In this document: piece after piece, positions 35,357-46,995 of the stretch
Position numbering within the stretch: position 1 is the stretch's first letter
Layout: each line of letters opens with the position of its first letter
Source of the DNA: Tomocerus qinae
Taxonomy: Eukaryota > Arthropoda > Collembola > Entomobryomorpha > Tomoceridae
Direction of reading: 5' to 3'
Assembly (NCBI GenBank): GCA_020055645.1
Contig: CM034550.1
Coordinates: 13,157,001-13,221,000, forward strand
DNA length: 64,000 nt
Made by a program: the position numbers and the translations under genes
The notes under the pieces: model-generated
Told to the model about the DNA's origin: nothing
The model's input: the letters and a program-made list of their open reading frames with translations, nothing else
Databases searched by the model: none

Positions 35357-38300
35357 TTTGAAGGAAATGAAAACGTAAATACCGGGGTAAGAGATTACAC
35401 AAGACTGAAAAGAAAACGAAGTGGACGGAAAAGAATCCGTCTGCGTGCGTGAAACAAAGAGCGAGGGGTAAATTTAATTGAATGATTCACTTATAATTGG
35501 TTGTTTGTGTTCTGTGTAAAAGTAATTCTTTCTGTGTATTACTTGGTGTGTAATCACTTCACTCAAAAACCAATCTAACTCATCACACACTCCTTTAACT
35601 ATGTGGGTCTTGTGATTCTGCCACTTCTACTTACTCTCGAGTGCAGCACTAAATGTTGATCCTACATCTCATCAAATGATATTGTATTAGTACGTAGCAC
35701 ATGCATTGTACCTATTGGTAAATAGTTTAGTGATCGTGAATACTGTACAATCACTCTGTACTCAACAATCCTTCATACAACAGTTATTCCTAACTTGAAT
35801 ATATAAATACAATCAATCACGCTTCACTTTCACCTGCCCTCCCCATCCTTATGTAAATGAAGTACATATTTATGCCAATTCAGACGTGAAGGTTTGCTTC
35901 AATGGGCTCGGGGTTAATTTTATCGCAAAATTCCTTCTATTTATGGATAATTGTAATTTATTTATTTTAGATAATTTAAATATTCGTCGTCCTATTTAAT
36001 ATTTTCTCAAAATATCAAAATAGAAATATTCGTTTTCAACAATGTTTAAATAGTAACAAATTTAAAAGCTGTATAATAAACGTAAAAAATGACACTTTTA
36101 GATACACTAATGATGTTTGATGGGGAGAGATGACGTTTAAGATTAGTCCTTCAATTTTCCAAAGTCCTTCCTTCTGTTTTAATATGTGTAACAGTGATGT
36201 GTGTGTAGTTTAACCACTTAGAATGTATTATGCAGGGTAAGAAACACTAAAAATAATATTATCTCGTTGTGCCTCGTGTAAATAAAACATATGCCTGACT
36301 AATTGTGAATGAAATGGTAAGAATGGTACAATAGTGTCAGTTTCTACGTGAGAGAAGCTACTATTTGCAGAAAAGTCTTTTGTTTACTGTGATTTGTGAG
36401 ACAGGATATTTTTTCACGTTGCATAACGGAACAGATCGCACCTGAAGGGATGTGATTAAACGTTAACAAGGTTTGAGAAACACAGTGGACCATAGCATGA
36501 CAGAATAGAAGGAACGTTAATGTGTCTTCTGCCATAAAATGTGTCCTAGTCTCATTTTTTTTCTTCGGTTTATCACTCAATTCACACAACACACATAAAA
36601 TATCACTTTAGTATTTGCTATACAATCAGATTGCACATTGCAGTGTCCTACAAAATGGAGGATTTATATATCCTAGTAAGATTAGCAATAAAAGATAATT
36701 TTTGCAGTTTCTTCCTCAACAATTTCCTTCAAGAGTCACTAAATAAATGATTTAATGGTGAGATTTTCCTAACAGTTGTATTTATAAATAAATGTATCCG
36801 TCGTATATATAAATAGAAAAAAAGAAAACTGTAGTTTCTGTAGTTGAGATCTTCCGACAATATTTAGGAGAGGAATATGGATGAGGAGAGGAAGGAGTTT
36901 AGGAGACTGAAAGGGTTAGATTGGTCATTGTATACTTACTGCACCTGTACTCTTTTGTTCGTGCCTACAATTTACAACTTTTGTCTCGTCTAACTATAAT
37001 ATAGGAAAGTAACGCACAAATAATAAATTAGTATAAGTAAATAGAAACGGTACTTTGAGAGACACAAATCTAACATGTAGCTGTTGATGCAGTAGCTACT
37101 AGTAGAATGTATGTTGGGATGAGGAAAAGACGCCGGTATATTCTATAATAGAAAAACTTACCTGTACATAAGAATGTGTAGGATAATATAACAAATGATT
37201 TTACATTAAGAGCTTTTGTTAGGAGCTTTGCCTATAAATTACTCAAGTAAACTGAGACCTGCTGCCCTACTAACTCCTTAAGCTTCTTCTTATCATTATC
37301 ATATTTAGTAAAGCAATAGTTAACAAAAGTAAGCGTTCTTTTCAACTCTGTTTCCCATACACTCCATATATTGACCATTGTGCACAGGTGGAATTGCATT
37401 GGAATGCATTAACAAGACGTGATCTTATATATTAAGTAGTAATGTTTAGTAATTATTATTTTACTGCTCTATAAAGGAATTTATTAGCTGTATTAAGCCT
37501 ACTGCTTTGTTCTCCTACATAATACTCCTTGCAATATAAATTCTGTTGGTGCATTTATTACTACTTAAATTATATTGCTGTATAGTTGTATACACATTCC
37601 TCATCTTGCAGTGTTAATAGTGTAATTTATGCTTGTAGTTAATCGTTAAGCTTTTGGATTTCTATACTGCAAGTGTGCAACTCTAAAAATCACGCAATAA
37701 ATGTAAAGCATAGGTAATGTATAATGTTTTGGGTTGATCTCTATTAAAAATCTGTATATGTAGCACAATTGAGTAAATGAGCTTGAGATTTTACAGTGAT
37801 AAAAGATCTAGAGATACAAGAGTCATGCTTATAGGCCTTTTACATGTATCAGTATTTTCCGTACATTTATATTTAAATGTTTAAACCGATTTTCCCAGAT
37901 TTACAAGCATTTTGAAAAACATTGGATCTATTTATCTGTTAAAGATTTAAATATGTTGCAGATTAGATTTATCCATTAGGAGTTTATGCTTGCTAAATAA
38001 AATAGCATTACTAATTGAGAGGAGACAGAATAAAATTATTCCTATTGCTATCTGGTGGGTGTCTGGTGAAATAGATTTGCTTGCCAATTGTACTTGTAAT
38101 TTTGCAAAGGGATTTCCTTATTAGAAATTGAAACAGGTTGATGCGTTCATTTAGTCTACACTACAAGATGCTTGTGATTAGGTAGATTTATCTAATAGGT
38201 ATTTGTTTCATTGTTGTAGTATTTATGATTCGATTGTGTACTTTTTGATGTGAGTTAGTTAAGTCTGTAATGATAGTACGTAACAGAATATTTTTTAGAG

Positions 38301-38729
38301 TCTCACGACCGCATTGTTACTACAGAGTCAATCGATTACATTATGCATTGTTCATTTTTGAAATAGAGTACGCACTAATGAAATCAATCTTTTATAGACT
38401 GTGACTTTTTGTAGCTTGCATCCTACATATATAGAACAAATATTATCATAATATCTAGCAGCTCTGTTTACAAATAAGGTTTTTAAACTGTGCAATAGCT
38501 GATGCTTATTCATATGCAGTTAATAAGTATTAAGTTATTCAAATATATTAACTGTACTACTACTTAAAACCGAATAAATATAGGAGAGAATGATAATATG
38601 TCCTGCTAATCCCCTAATTTGGATAGCGTGGTACAGAATGTTACGATTAGTTTGTGCTAACATGGTTAGATTTGATCAGGTTGTGCAAATCATGGAATTA
38701 GCTATTGTCGTATGCAACCGAGAATAATG

Positions 38730-38955
38730 GTGGAGAACAAGCACGTATGCAGAACTGAGTTTCGGAGGAGGCTAGATTTCCAATAGATATTTTGCGAAAA
38801 TTTTTGGCATTTTTGGAACGAAATGAGTCAAAAATGGCAAATAATCGCGCGGAGCGCGAAATGTTTTGCTATTTTGAGAAAAAATTCCCTTTTTCTTGGA
38901 TTTCGGGGGGGGGGGCTTCAGCCCGTAAAGCCCATCCCTAAATACGTCCTTGTTG
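38730..38955 (+). mobile_element. Dispersed repeat element, copy A
   Basis: Bases 38738-38890 match, in reverse complement, 54732-54917: both contain CAAGCACGTATGCAGAACTG, GGCTAGATTTCCAATAGATA, AATCGCGCGGAGCGCGAAAT-like and GCTATTTTGAGAAAAAATTC. Copy A continues into a run of 11 G residues (38905-38915) and CTTCAGCCCGTAAAGCCCAT, which copy B lacks. GAGAATAAT occurs at both outer edges (about 38720 and 38956) and may be a short target-site duplication. The element is non-coding; its class cannot be told from one window. Confidence 0.75.
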
Positions 38956-39068
38956 GAGAATAATAATTTAAATTATTAGATTTAAATTGCATAACTGCGG
39001 ATGCTAAAATTTACAAATAATTCTATTTTCTATTTTCATCAATTCTTTAGATTGCCCATCTCCATTTA

Positions 39069-39108
39069 CGTGTACAGAACTGAGTTTTTAGGGGGGGCTA
39101 GCATTCCA
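39069..39108 (+). repeat. Fragment related to the dispersed repeat element
   Basis: CAGAACTGAGTTTTTAGGGG followed by GGGCTAGCATTCCATATAGA resembles the start of copy A (CAGAACTGAGTTTCGGAGGA, GGCTAGATTTCCAATAGATA) in the same orientation, about 330 bases downstream. Only some 40 bases are retained. Confidence 0.55.
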
Positions 39109-40401
39109 TATAGAGAGATATACATAGCTTACTATTTTTATTGTAACACAAATTGCAATAAATATCAAATCCGAGTTCAAAATTTCCGGAGGACGCAATT
39201 GTTATGCTTATGAATTGCATTGCATGTCATCATTTACTTTAACAAGTAAAAAGGTTGCTTTAGAAAATGAAAATTAAGCCATGACGAAAATAAGTAGAAA
39301 AATGCGTGTATTGGCAGTATCATTCATATTGACGCACATTAAATATGCCTGTGGTAAAACATGGAATTATTACATGTTCGTGCAAAGTAAAGTAAAAGGT
39401 AGGTCACGAAATTAGAAATGCTAAAGCTCAAAAAAGACAAAATAGTCGTTTATTGAAATTAATCCTAGGAATATTTAGCATTTCATTATTACTACTCGAC
39501 CTTTTGCAAATTTATTTTGCAACTGCCCTTTTGTTACGTTACGGTCAGGAATTCGGACAACAATAACCTCCACGAATATATCAACTGCCCATTGTTCAAA
39601 TTCTGTGACAAAGTCTAGACTCAAGAGACAAACACGTCAAAGAGCAATTGTGCAATCTATGAGATAAAATTAGACTTATTTACAGTAAAATGTTAATAAT
39701 TAATAGTTATGTGGTTGGGTATCTTTTAAATGATAAAACAGTCAGTAAGTACATTCAGAATAATGCAGTCATATTATATTCATTTTTAGAAGCTAGATGC
39801 ATTTACTAGACTATGTCTAGAGATAAATATCACATACATACATATTAGAAAAGAAAATTACTGTTATTGTTAGTCAAATATATATTTATTTACACTAAAA
39901 GTTAATGTACATGTTACACGTACATTTTCCTTCTTTAATACCTTCTTCATTGGTTAAAAACTGTGCACACAATTCTACACTGTACACACAGTAATAGGGA
40001 CCTAATAATAAGGACCAATTCTTAAAGTTCAACTTAAATGCTATTACAGGTACATTACAGGTATTACAGGTAGTCATCATCGTTATGCATGCTAACATGC
40101 TTTGTTTGTCAAGTATAAGTACTTTGATATAATACAATAAGGTAATTAAACGATTGTTTAAAATTCCATAATTCTTAGTGACCTAAATTAAATAACCAAT
40201 CAAACGCAAACAAAATATATTTCCGCTGTAATAAATCATAACATAATTTTGACAAGCTTAAAAGTAAATGACCTCCCATAAATTTTTGCTTTCAAATAAC
40301 ATAACTTGTTATTACACAATTCTGCACAAGGAAATTTAAATAATTTCAGTCTTTACTGAAAACTTATCAATATTTTAAAAGAATCCTGACTACTTTTAAT
40401 A

Positions 40402-41864
40402 ATGACATTAAAAGACGAAGAGCAACATCCAAAACTCTGCCAGAGATGGACTAACTTAAAACAAAAATTTCCCTGTTCCAGTTCATTTTTTCTTGTCATT
40501 TTATTCACCATGTTTCTCACCGGGCTACTCATCAATTTATTGGAAGCGATTAAAGACAGGGATTTATATTTAAGTAATTCTTTTTGAACTAATTTGAGAA
40601 ATAAAATCACAGTATGTCAATAGCAATATAATTAGAAACGATAATAATAATTCTTGCTTTAGAAGAGACTACATTCAAATACCAATGGTAAATCAATTTA
40701 TCCCATGAAAAGAAATATCAATGAACAATTTAAATATTTACAGGAGCAGAGGTAGAAACTTTGGAGAGTCCACTCCCACAAGATGATCCAGTTTTAATTC
40801 AGTACATCAGGTAATGCTACCGAAAAAAACTAATTTTAATTTATTTATTCTAAATCAGCTATTAAATTCATAACTACTAATATTTTAATCCTTAGGAGAC
40901 GTATCGAGTTACCACCAAAGAAAGGGGTAAACCCACTAAATGGACATTACAAGAAAAAGGACAAATTTTCTCCATCTGTCATAATTATGAGTTTTATCTA
41001 TAAATATCTTACGTTGGAAGTACAAGTAAGCTGAAGAATAATTAATTTTTTTCATCCATATGCAAAATTTTTAGTATTTTTCAATTTCAATTTAATTCAA
41101 TGATAATTTCTGGAAAAAGGAATTAATTTCGTAAGAACTGAATTTAAAATTGAATATTAATTTTGAGCAGGCTGGAGGATTTTATGTAGAAGTGGGACTG
41201 AATCACGGGCTGCTTGAATCAAATACTCTTCGTCTGGATATTATTTACAACTGGAAAGGACTTTTAGTAGAGTCTAATAAACAGACATACAATATTCTTA
41301 GACATACTAAACGTAATGCAAAGACTGGAAGTTTCTGTATTTCTCCCAAACCATATTCTATGTACAAATCAGGGAATCAGGTATTACACTTTGATGAAAA
41401 TAATTTAATTCGTGTCATTTTCATAAGAATATTTTGAGATTTCAATTTTGCAACGTTTTAGACTTTTCCTTCTAATCGGGGTCGTATGGGTATTCAAGAT
41501 AAAATAGAATGTTACCCCCTCATATCTGTACTGGAAGCTGTAACTAGGAAAAAGAACGCAGTAGTAGATTTCATGAGTCTCGCAACCGGAGGAACTGAGC
41601 TTGACATTATGAAAACTCTTCCTGAAAAACTTGTCATAAAAGTAAGGAAATGTTTAACTTTTAAATACATCAATAAGTTTCATCTGTAATCATTTTATCT
41701 TGCAGCTGCTGTACATTGACCACCGATACATCACCGACGGATTTAAAGTTGTTAATGATTACCTGGAACATCGTAAATATACAGGTGTTCACGCAGTAAA
41801 GGAGAATAATGAAGTTGTAGGCAGCATTTTCGTGCATAATTCCGCTTTGTCAAAGTCTGATTGA
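40402..41864 (+). CDS. Star-like type II membrane protein with FkbM-type domain
   Basis: Six exons join in phase: 40402-40573, 40744-40810, 40896-41025, 41171-41380, 41462-41641 and 41706-41864, giving 305 residues. A cytosolic head of about 26 residues is followed by one membrane anchor (SSFFLVILFTMFLTGLLINL, about 28-46), and the rest would be lumenal. The FkbM-like part opens with AGGFYVEVGLNHGLLESNTL (124-143) and YNWKGLLVESN. The motif that normally reads SLD-x-EG-x-E in methyltransferases of this fold reads SLATGGTELDIMKTLP here (from Ser232), so the usual Asp and Glu are missing. Arthropod Star proteins with this build help move EGF-type ligands through the secretory path; a similar trafficking role is possible but not shown. 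Loss of the acidic residue argues against methyltransferase activity. Confidence 0.85.
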
Positions 41865-43917
41865 ATTTTAATGCCTGAACAAGCTGGGATTAGAATTTAG
41901 AATTACAAAATTAACATAAATAATTTACCTACAAAACATTCCACTTAATCATTGTCATCAACTCTATATTATTTTCTTAATGATAAGTAATTTACCGGGT
42001 TTACAAGTAGTTGAATAAAATTGTATAGTAAAGAAGACACTAAGAAAATGTTCTGGATTTAAGATACTGGAAAATTACTCACCAATGGTTTACCTTTTGC
42101 ACGAACCTCCATAAATAGCCACATTTATCACCAGTTCATTCTCCAGTACAAAGTACAACGTAAACCTCAAATTATCAATGTTCTTATATCCAAAATTAAT
42201 CCTAATACCGTTGGTATCAACAAAAATCGTGTATTTACTCTGAATGTAAACAAATGACTAACCAATTCATCAAAGCATGCAGAGAAACAGTTAAGTATCA
42301 ATTTTGGAATCTGGATTTAACCTTGACAAGGGTGAAAACCCTTCAAAAACCGTAATGTAATATTAACCCTTCAAAATTCAGAGAAGTTAATTTATAATTC
42401 TTTAGCAGTTATTTACGCTTCAAAACAAAATTTCACCACTCAATTTACTCGAATACGGATAAATTCACTCTTTTAAGTGTTGGGTTAAAAAAATGTTAGA
42501 CTATAATTTTGGAATATCTATTCCTGACCGACATAACTTTTGACTCAACAATTTCAATTCTACTTAAATGTACCAGATTTTTTGGTATTTAACCAACTGG
42601 GCCTCAAAAATTACAATAATGGCAATCTCCACCTGCAAAATATATTAGTAAATTATTATCAGGTAATGTTAATTTGAAAATACGGCGTCTTTACAATTTC
42701 CTTAGCGAAGATCTTAGATTTCATTACATTCATAGATTAATATTAGCCCTATTGACTATTGTCATCGAAATCGAAAGATCCACAAATTAAAAATATAGTT
42801 TCATATTAACTAAAAATATTTCGTACACTATAGGATATACGAAATAGTGTCGACTTACTCTTAGTATCAAAGTAGATAAGAAAGTACACCTACATAAAAT
42901 CTCCAGTGGGTAACCTTCACGTGTGCGAGGCATGAAGAAATAAACCGGTGTGTACCCTATTGAGCTATGGGGCAAGAAGTTTATAATATGATTATATACG
43001 ATAAAGATATGTAAGCTCTGTTCTATAGGGTTTTCAAAGTTAGTTTCATAAGAATAAATGATAAGTCAATGGTCTTGGCCTGGCCAGAAGTTAACCATGA
43101 AAGAAGCATTACAACTGACTGAGACCTGAAGGCTGTACACAAAACAATACTTATAAAATATAGCTAGAGCTTAGGTAACATTCTCTTCTATGGTATTCTA
43201 TGTAAGAAGATATCCAGAAGACTAAGCAGCTATTTAGTTCAGTCCAGTGGACAATTCAAGTTCTATCACATCACGCTCCTCACTTCTAGTCAACTTACAA
43301 CAATATAAAAATACATAAGAAACTCCTCTTGAGCCAAATAGCTGAGAGTGCTGCAAAAAAGTACAACTCATTTGGCAACTACCTAGAGCTGCAGGCTGGA
43401 GAGTTATATAATAACTCCAGGTTTCCATTCGTACGCACACAAGTGTATTTTATCATCTATTACATACAGACACATCCACATGAACATTTCCATACCCTAC
43501 TTTTCAGATAATTATTATTTACATCCCTACCACTAAACGTTCTTGGTGCTAAATAAATTTCCTTATTCCTTTACCACATTGTTTTACCGCACGAGAATTT
43601 AGGCCTTGCTATTTCTAGTATTCCAACTTTTTTCTGGATATGAATACATAATTTCTATTATAAAACTTTATTCTCGGATGTTATAATCCCATTATGTCGT
43701 ACATACCTTGATAGATATAATATTTAGTTACAAATCATTTCAATTGGACCAAAATATTTTTTAAAATAATCCATGTTAGTAATAGTAATGTGATCAGAGG
43801 ACTGGAGAGAACGGAGATAGAATTTACTAAAATGTTGGGAGACAAAGAATAAGACCACAAAGATCTATTAAATTATAATTGTAGACAAGGGATTTTGGTG
43901 CTGATAGAATTGTTAAG
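41865..43917. other. Intergenic region between the FkbM gene and SLC18B1-like paralog 3
   Basis: About 2 kb. A poly(A) signal for the FkbM gene lies at 42014-42019. The remainder has no coding signature; the promoter of paralog 3 should lie at its right end. Confidence 0.55.
42014..42019 (+). promoter_or_regulatory. Putative poly(A) signal of the FkbM-domain gene
   Basis: AATAAA 150 bases past the stop codon. Confidence 0.5.
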
Positions 43918-46808
43918 ATGTATCAAGAAGAAGAAGCTTCTACTTCTAAATCTCATCAATTGCCACACTCCTACCTGGATGTTCCTCCGGGAATAGCCCG
44001 AGAAAATGATGATGCTTCTAAGCAATCCGAAGGAACGAGCAATTTATCATATAGTGAAATAGGGGAGCTGGAAAGAACAAATAGTCACAAAAGCTCGAAT
44101 AGTGATTTAGATTCTAAATTAGGCACTGATAATTACTGTCTCGGACTTTCCAAGCGACAATGGAATATTTTCACAGTGCTTCTCATTGCTGATTTTCTTG
44201 CGGGAGTAGTCTACTCAATTAAAGGACCCTTTTATCCTCCAGAGGTAATTCAATATATAAAATTGTTATTTTTGTTTACATATAATCATTTATTTAGGCT
44301 ACAATCAAATTATCATAGTAATTTTCACCCAATCGCCCAACTTGGAATCGCCATAACTTTTGAGAGATACAACATCTAATATTTTGCATTACAAATCTAT
44401 ATTATTTCATTGAATGAATTCCCAGGCGGAGTTGAAAGGAGCATCTGCCACGCAGTATGGACTTGTATTCGGAATTTTTGAGCTTACCAAATGCCTTGCT
44501 TCACCAATTTATGGACATTTCGTAAGAAAATCTATTTAATTAATTTATTGATCGATAAAATCATCATTTTCATGTTTTGTTTCATTCTTTCCCTTATGTA
44601 TGATGTACATGGACGAGCAGATGAAGAGATTGGGGTCTAGAAATGTGTTCAACCTTGGAATTTTAACGGTCGCTTTGTGTTCAATATTTTTTGGGTAATT
44701 ACTAGATTCTAAATATATATTTTTTGATTTCTCCAAAATTTCTGTGATCCATGTTCAAAATAATTTTATTCTGCACAGAATGTTGGACCGAGTAGATAAT
44801 GTAACTAGTTTCGTCACCTACTCTTTTCTTATCCGTATTCTGGAGGCTTGTGGTAATGCAGCGTTTTCAACAGCAGCTTTTACTACAATTATCTGCGAAT
44901 TTCCAGATTCTATTGCCACCGCATTTGTAAGTTTTACTATAATTCATTGTTCATGAATACAAATAAATTTGTAGTACTGTACTGAATAGGGAGATAGGCT
45001 TGTTGCATAAATTATGAAATATTTTAACATTTACCTGAAATCTGTATATTTATTTTCAGGCCAGCTTCGAAACAACCTTCGGAATCGGTATTAATATTTG
45101 ATTAAAACAAATTCATGTTCATCACTAACCACAGAGATCACCACTGCACTTGCTGAAAAAATTTTCAATTCACTCCAATATTATTTTTTCTATGATAAAA
45201 TGCATTTTTAATTATTTACAGGCCTTATTTGTGGACCACTCATCGGCGGTGTGTTTTTTGAGGTAAAGCACTATAATGACTAACCTCAGTTTTTTACAAA
45301 TTCTTAGATATTGCAAAGAAATCATTAAAATCATCTATGAGACTTACATTAAATTAAGGCACAGCTATCTATTTGATTAATGTTGTAAGATAAATTATTA
45401 TTTGTATTGTAATTACAGCTCGGTGGCTATCCTCTGCCATTTATCGTGACGGGCGGGCTTCTTTTCTTCAGTGCTCTGTTTATATCTGTTATAATGCCTG
45501 CTCCGTTAAATACTCTCACAGAGACGGATAATGGACATAAAGGAAATAAAGTTTCGGACGTATTTTTAATTTTAAGTCTTCCTGGAGTTCTCTTTTCCGC
45601 CTTTGCCGTTTTGGTTGCTGCTTGTAGTGTTGGATTCATCAATGCAACTTTAGAACCTCATATTAGACAAGTAATATTATTTCCACCACGACAAATTCTA
45701 AAATAAATCTACTGTGAAAGCCAAAAATTAAAGTTTTCTTATGAATATTTTCAGTTTCAACTAAGTCCTGTGCAACTTGCATTGGTATTTGTAATTTTTG
45801 GGACTGTTTACGCAATTTTCGCTCCCATTTGGGGTACGATCTGTGATCGCATTCAAAAACCTCGATATATTCTTCTTTGTGGAACTACACTTAACACAAT
45901 AGCCTTTTTACTGATTGGACCAGCTCCTTTTATCAACATGGACACGTACTAAATTACAATATTGATTTATATCTATAAAATTGGCCACATGAATTATAAG
46001 AATCTGTGTCATGTATGTGAATTGTTATTGATGAGATGTAATTGATTTTCTAATAGCCATCTTTGGGTAACTTCACTGGGACTTCTTCTACAAGGATTAG
46101 GAGTAGCAGCCGTTTTTGTTTCTGGGTTCATTTTAGCTCTAAAATATGCAATGTAAATGTTAAGCATATCTTTTTTTAAATTATTTGCTGTAAAATCATC
46201 AGTTCAGCAGATCATCAGATTTTGTTTTTGAATATTTCAGTCAACATGGGTTTGAAAACAACATTTCCACATATTCTGTAATTTCTGGATTATGGACTAG
46301 TGTCACTGCATTGGGAATGTTTATAGGACCATCTGCAGGTAGCAATTTTTGATTTTCAATCCCATTTGTAATACTATCTGAGATTATTTTATCTCTTTTG
46401 CGAGAAAATCAACCAAGGTCAATTTTCTACCGAATACGTAGTTTAGCATAAATATTTACCAAGAAATCTATGTAATTATATTTCAATAGCGGGTATGCTT
46501 ATGGACCAAGTTGGTTTTCGTTGGGGATCACTTTTCCTCCTCGTTTCATCTGCTATTTTGGTATTAATTTGCAATTTAAATAATAAATTCTACATCAAAT
46601 TCTTGAAACTTGTGATTGTAATGACCTTTCTGTGTAGGCATTGATGCTACTTACGTTTATTGTTCTGGAAGCAATGACTTATGACGATTTCTACGACAAT
46701 GAAACTGCAGAACGTGAAAATCTTCTTACGGTTAGATCATCTTCTCAAGCAGGAGGACAACAAGAAGCAACTGGGTCACAAAGTTATGGATCTATTGAAG
46801 GACAATAA
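43918..46808 (+). CDS. SLC18B1-like MFS transporter, paralog 3
   Basis: Twelve exons join in phase: 43918-44244, 44426-44521, 44621-44694, 44779-44926, 45060-45087, 45222-45262, 45419-45670, 45755-45945, 46057-46152, 46241-46338, 46490-46560 and 46638-46808, giving 530 residues. The hydrophilic head is the shortest of the three copies (about 79 residues, Ser/Glu-rich). The MFS core begins KRQWNIFTVLLIADFLAG and carries AELKGASATQYGLVFG, LDRVDNVT, SFETTFGIG and GTICDRIQKPRY. The tail has an acidic dileucine (ERENLL, Leu503-Leu504) and ends SYGSIEGQ. It is inferred to be a vesicular or endolysosomal transporter with unknown substrate. Compared with paralog 2, the intron after GLVFG is absent and the small GGLFQ exon is fused to its neighbour; the DRSSQPK-equivalent loop is also more diverged, so it is the most distant copy. 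It lies 20 kb from the other two, with four unrelated genes between. Confidence 0.92.
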
Positions 46809-46989
46809 AAAAATCATTTCTGTATCACAAATATATTACAGGACAGAATAATACATTTTCTTGTCTATTTATTTCACTCTAAGTGACTTGTTGTAATTTT
46901 TATGTCGTGTTTTCGTTTTATATATTCTTTAAAACATTTATTGTGTAAATATTTTAGTATTGCAAAAGCAATTCAAACTGATTAGGCAA

Positions 46990-46995
46990 AATAAA
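46990..46995 (+). promoter_or_regulatory. Putative poly(A) signal of SLC18B1-like paralog 3
   Basis: AATAAA 182 bases past the stop codon, followed by T/GT-rich sequence (TTATTCTGTG). Confidence 0.55.

Larger units (their letters stand above)
35357..40401. other. Gene-poor intergenic region with a dispersed repeat
   Basis: About 5 kb upstream of both flanking genes, so it should hold two promoters. Apart from the dispersed element at 38738-38950 and a related fragment near 39069-39108, I see only AT-rich sequence with no coding signature. Confidence 0.55.

Noticed and set aside
35189-35452. Plus-strand frame of 87 codons
   Set aside because: It is antisense to the signal-peptide exon of the phospholipase A2 gene, whose minus-strand model is well supported.
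40040-40075. Short ATTACAGGT repeats
   Set aside because: Only about three partial copies; too short to call an array.
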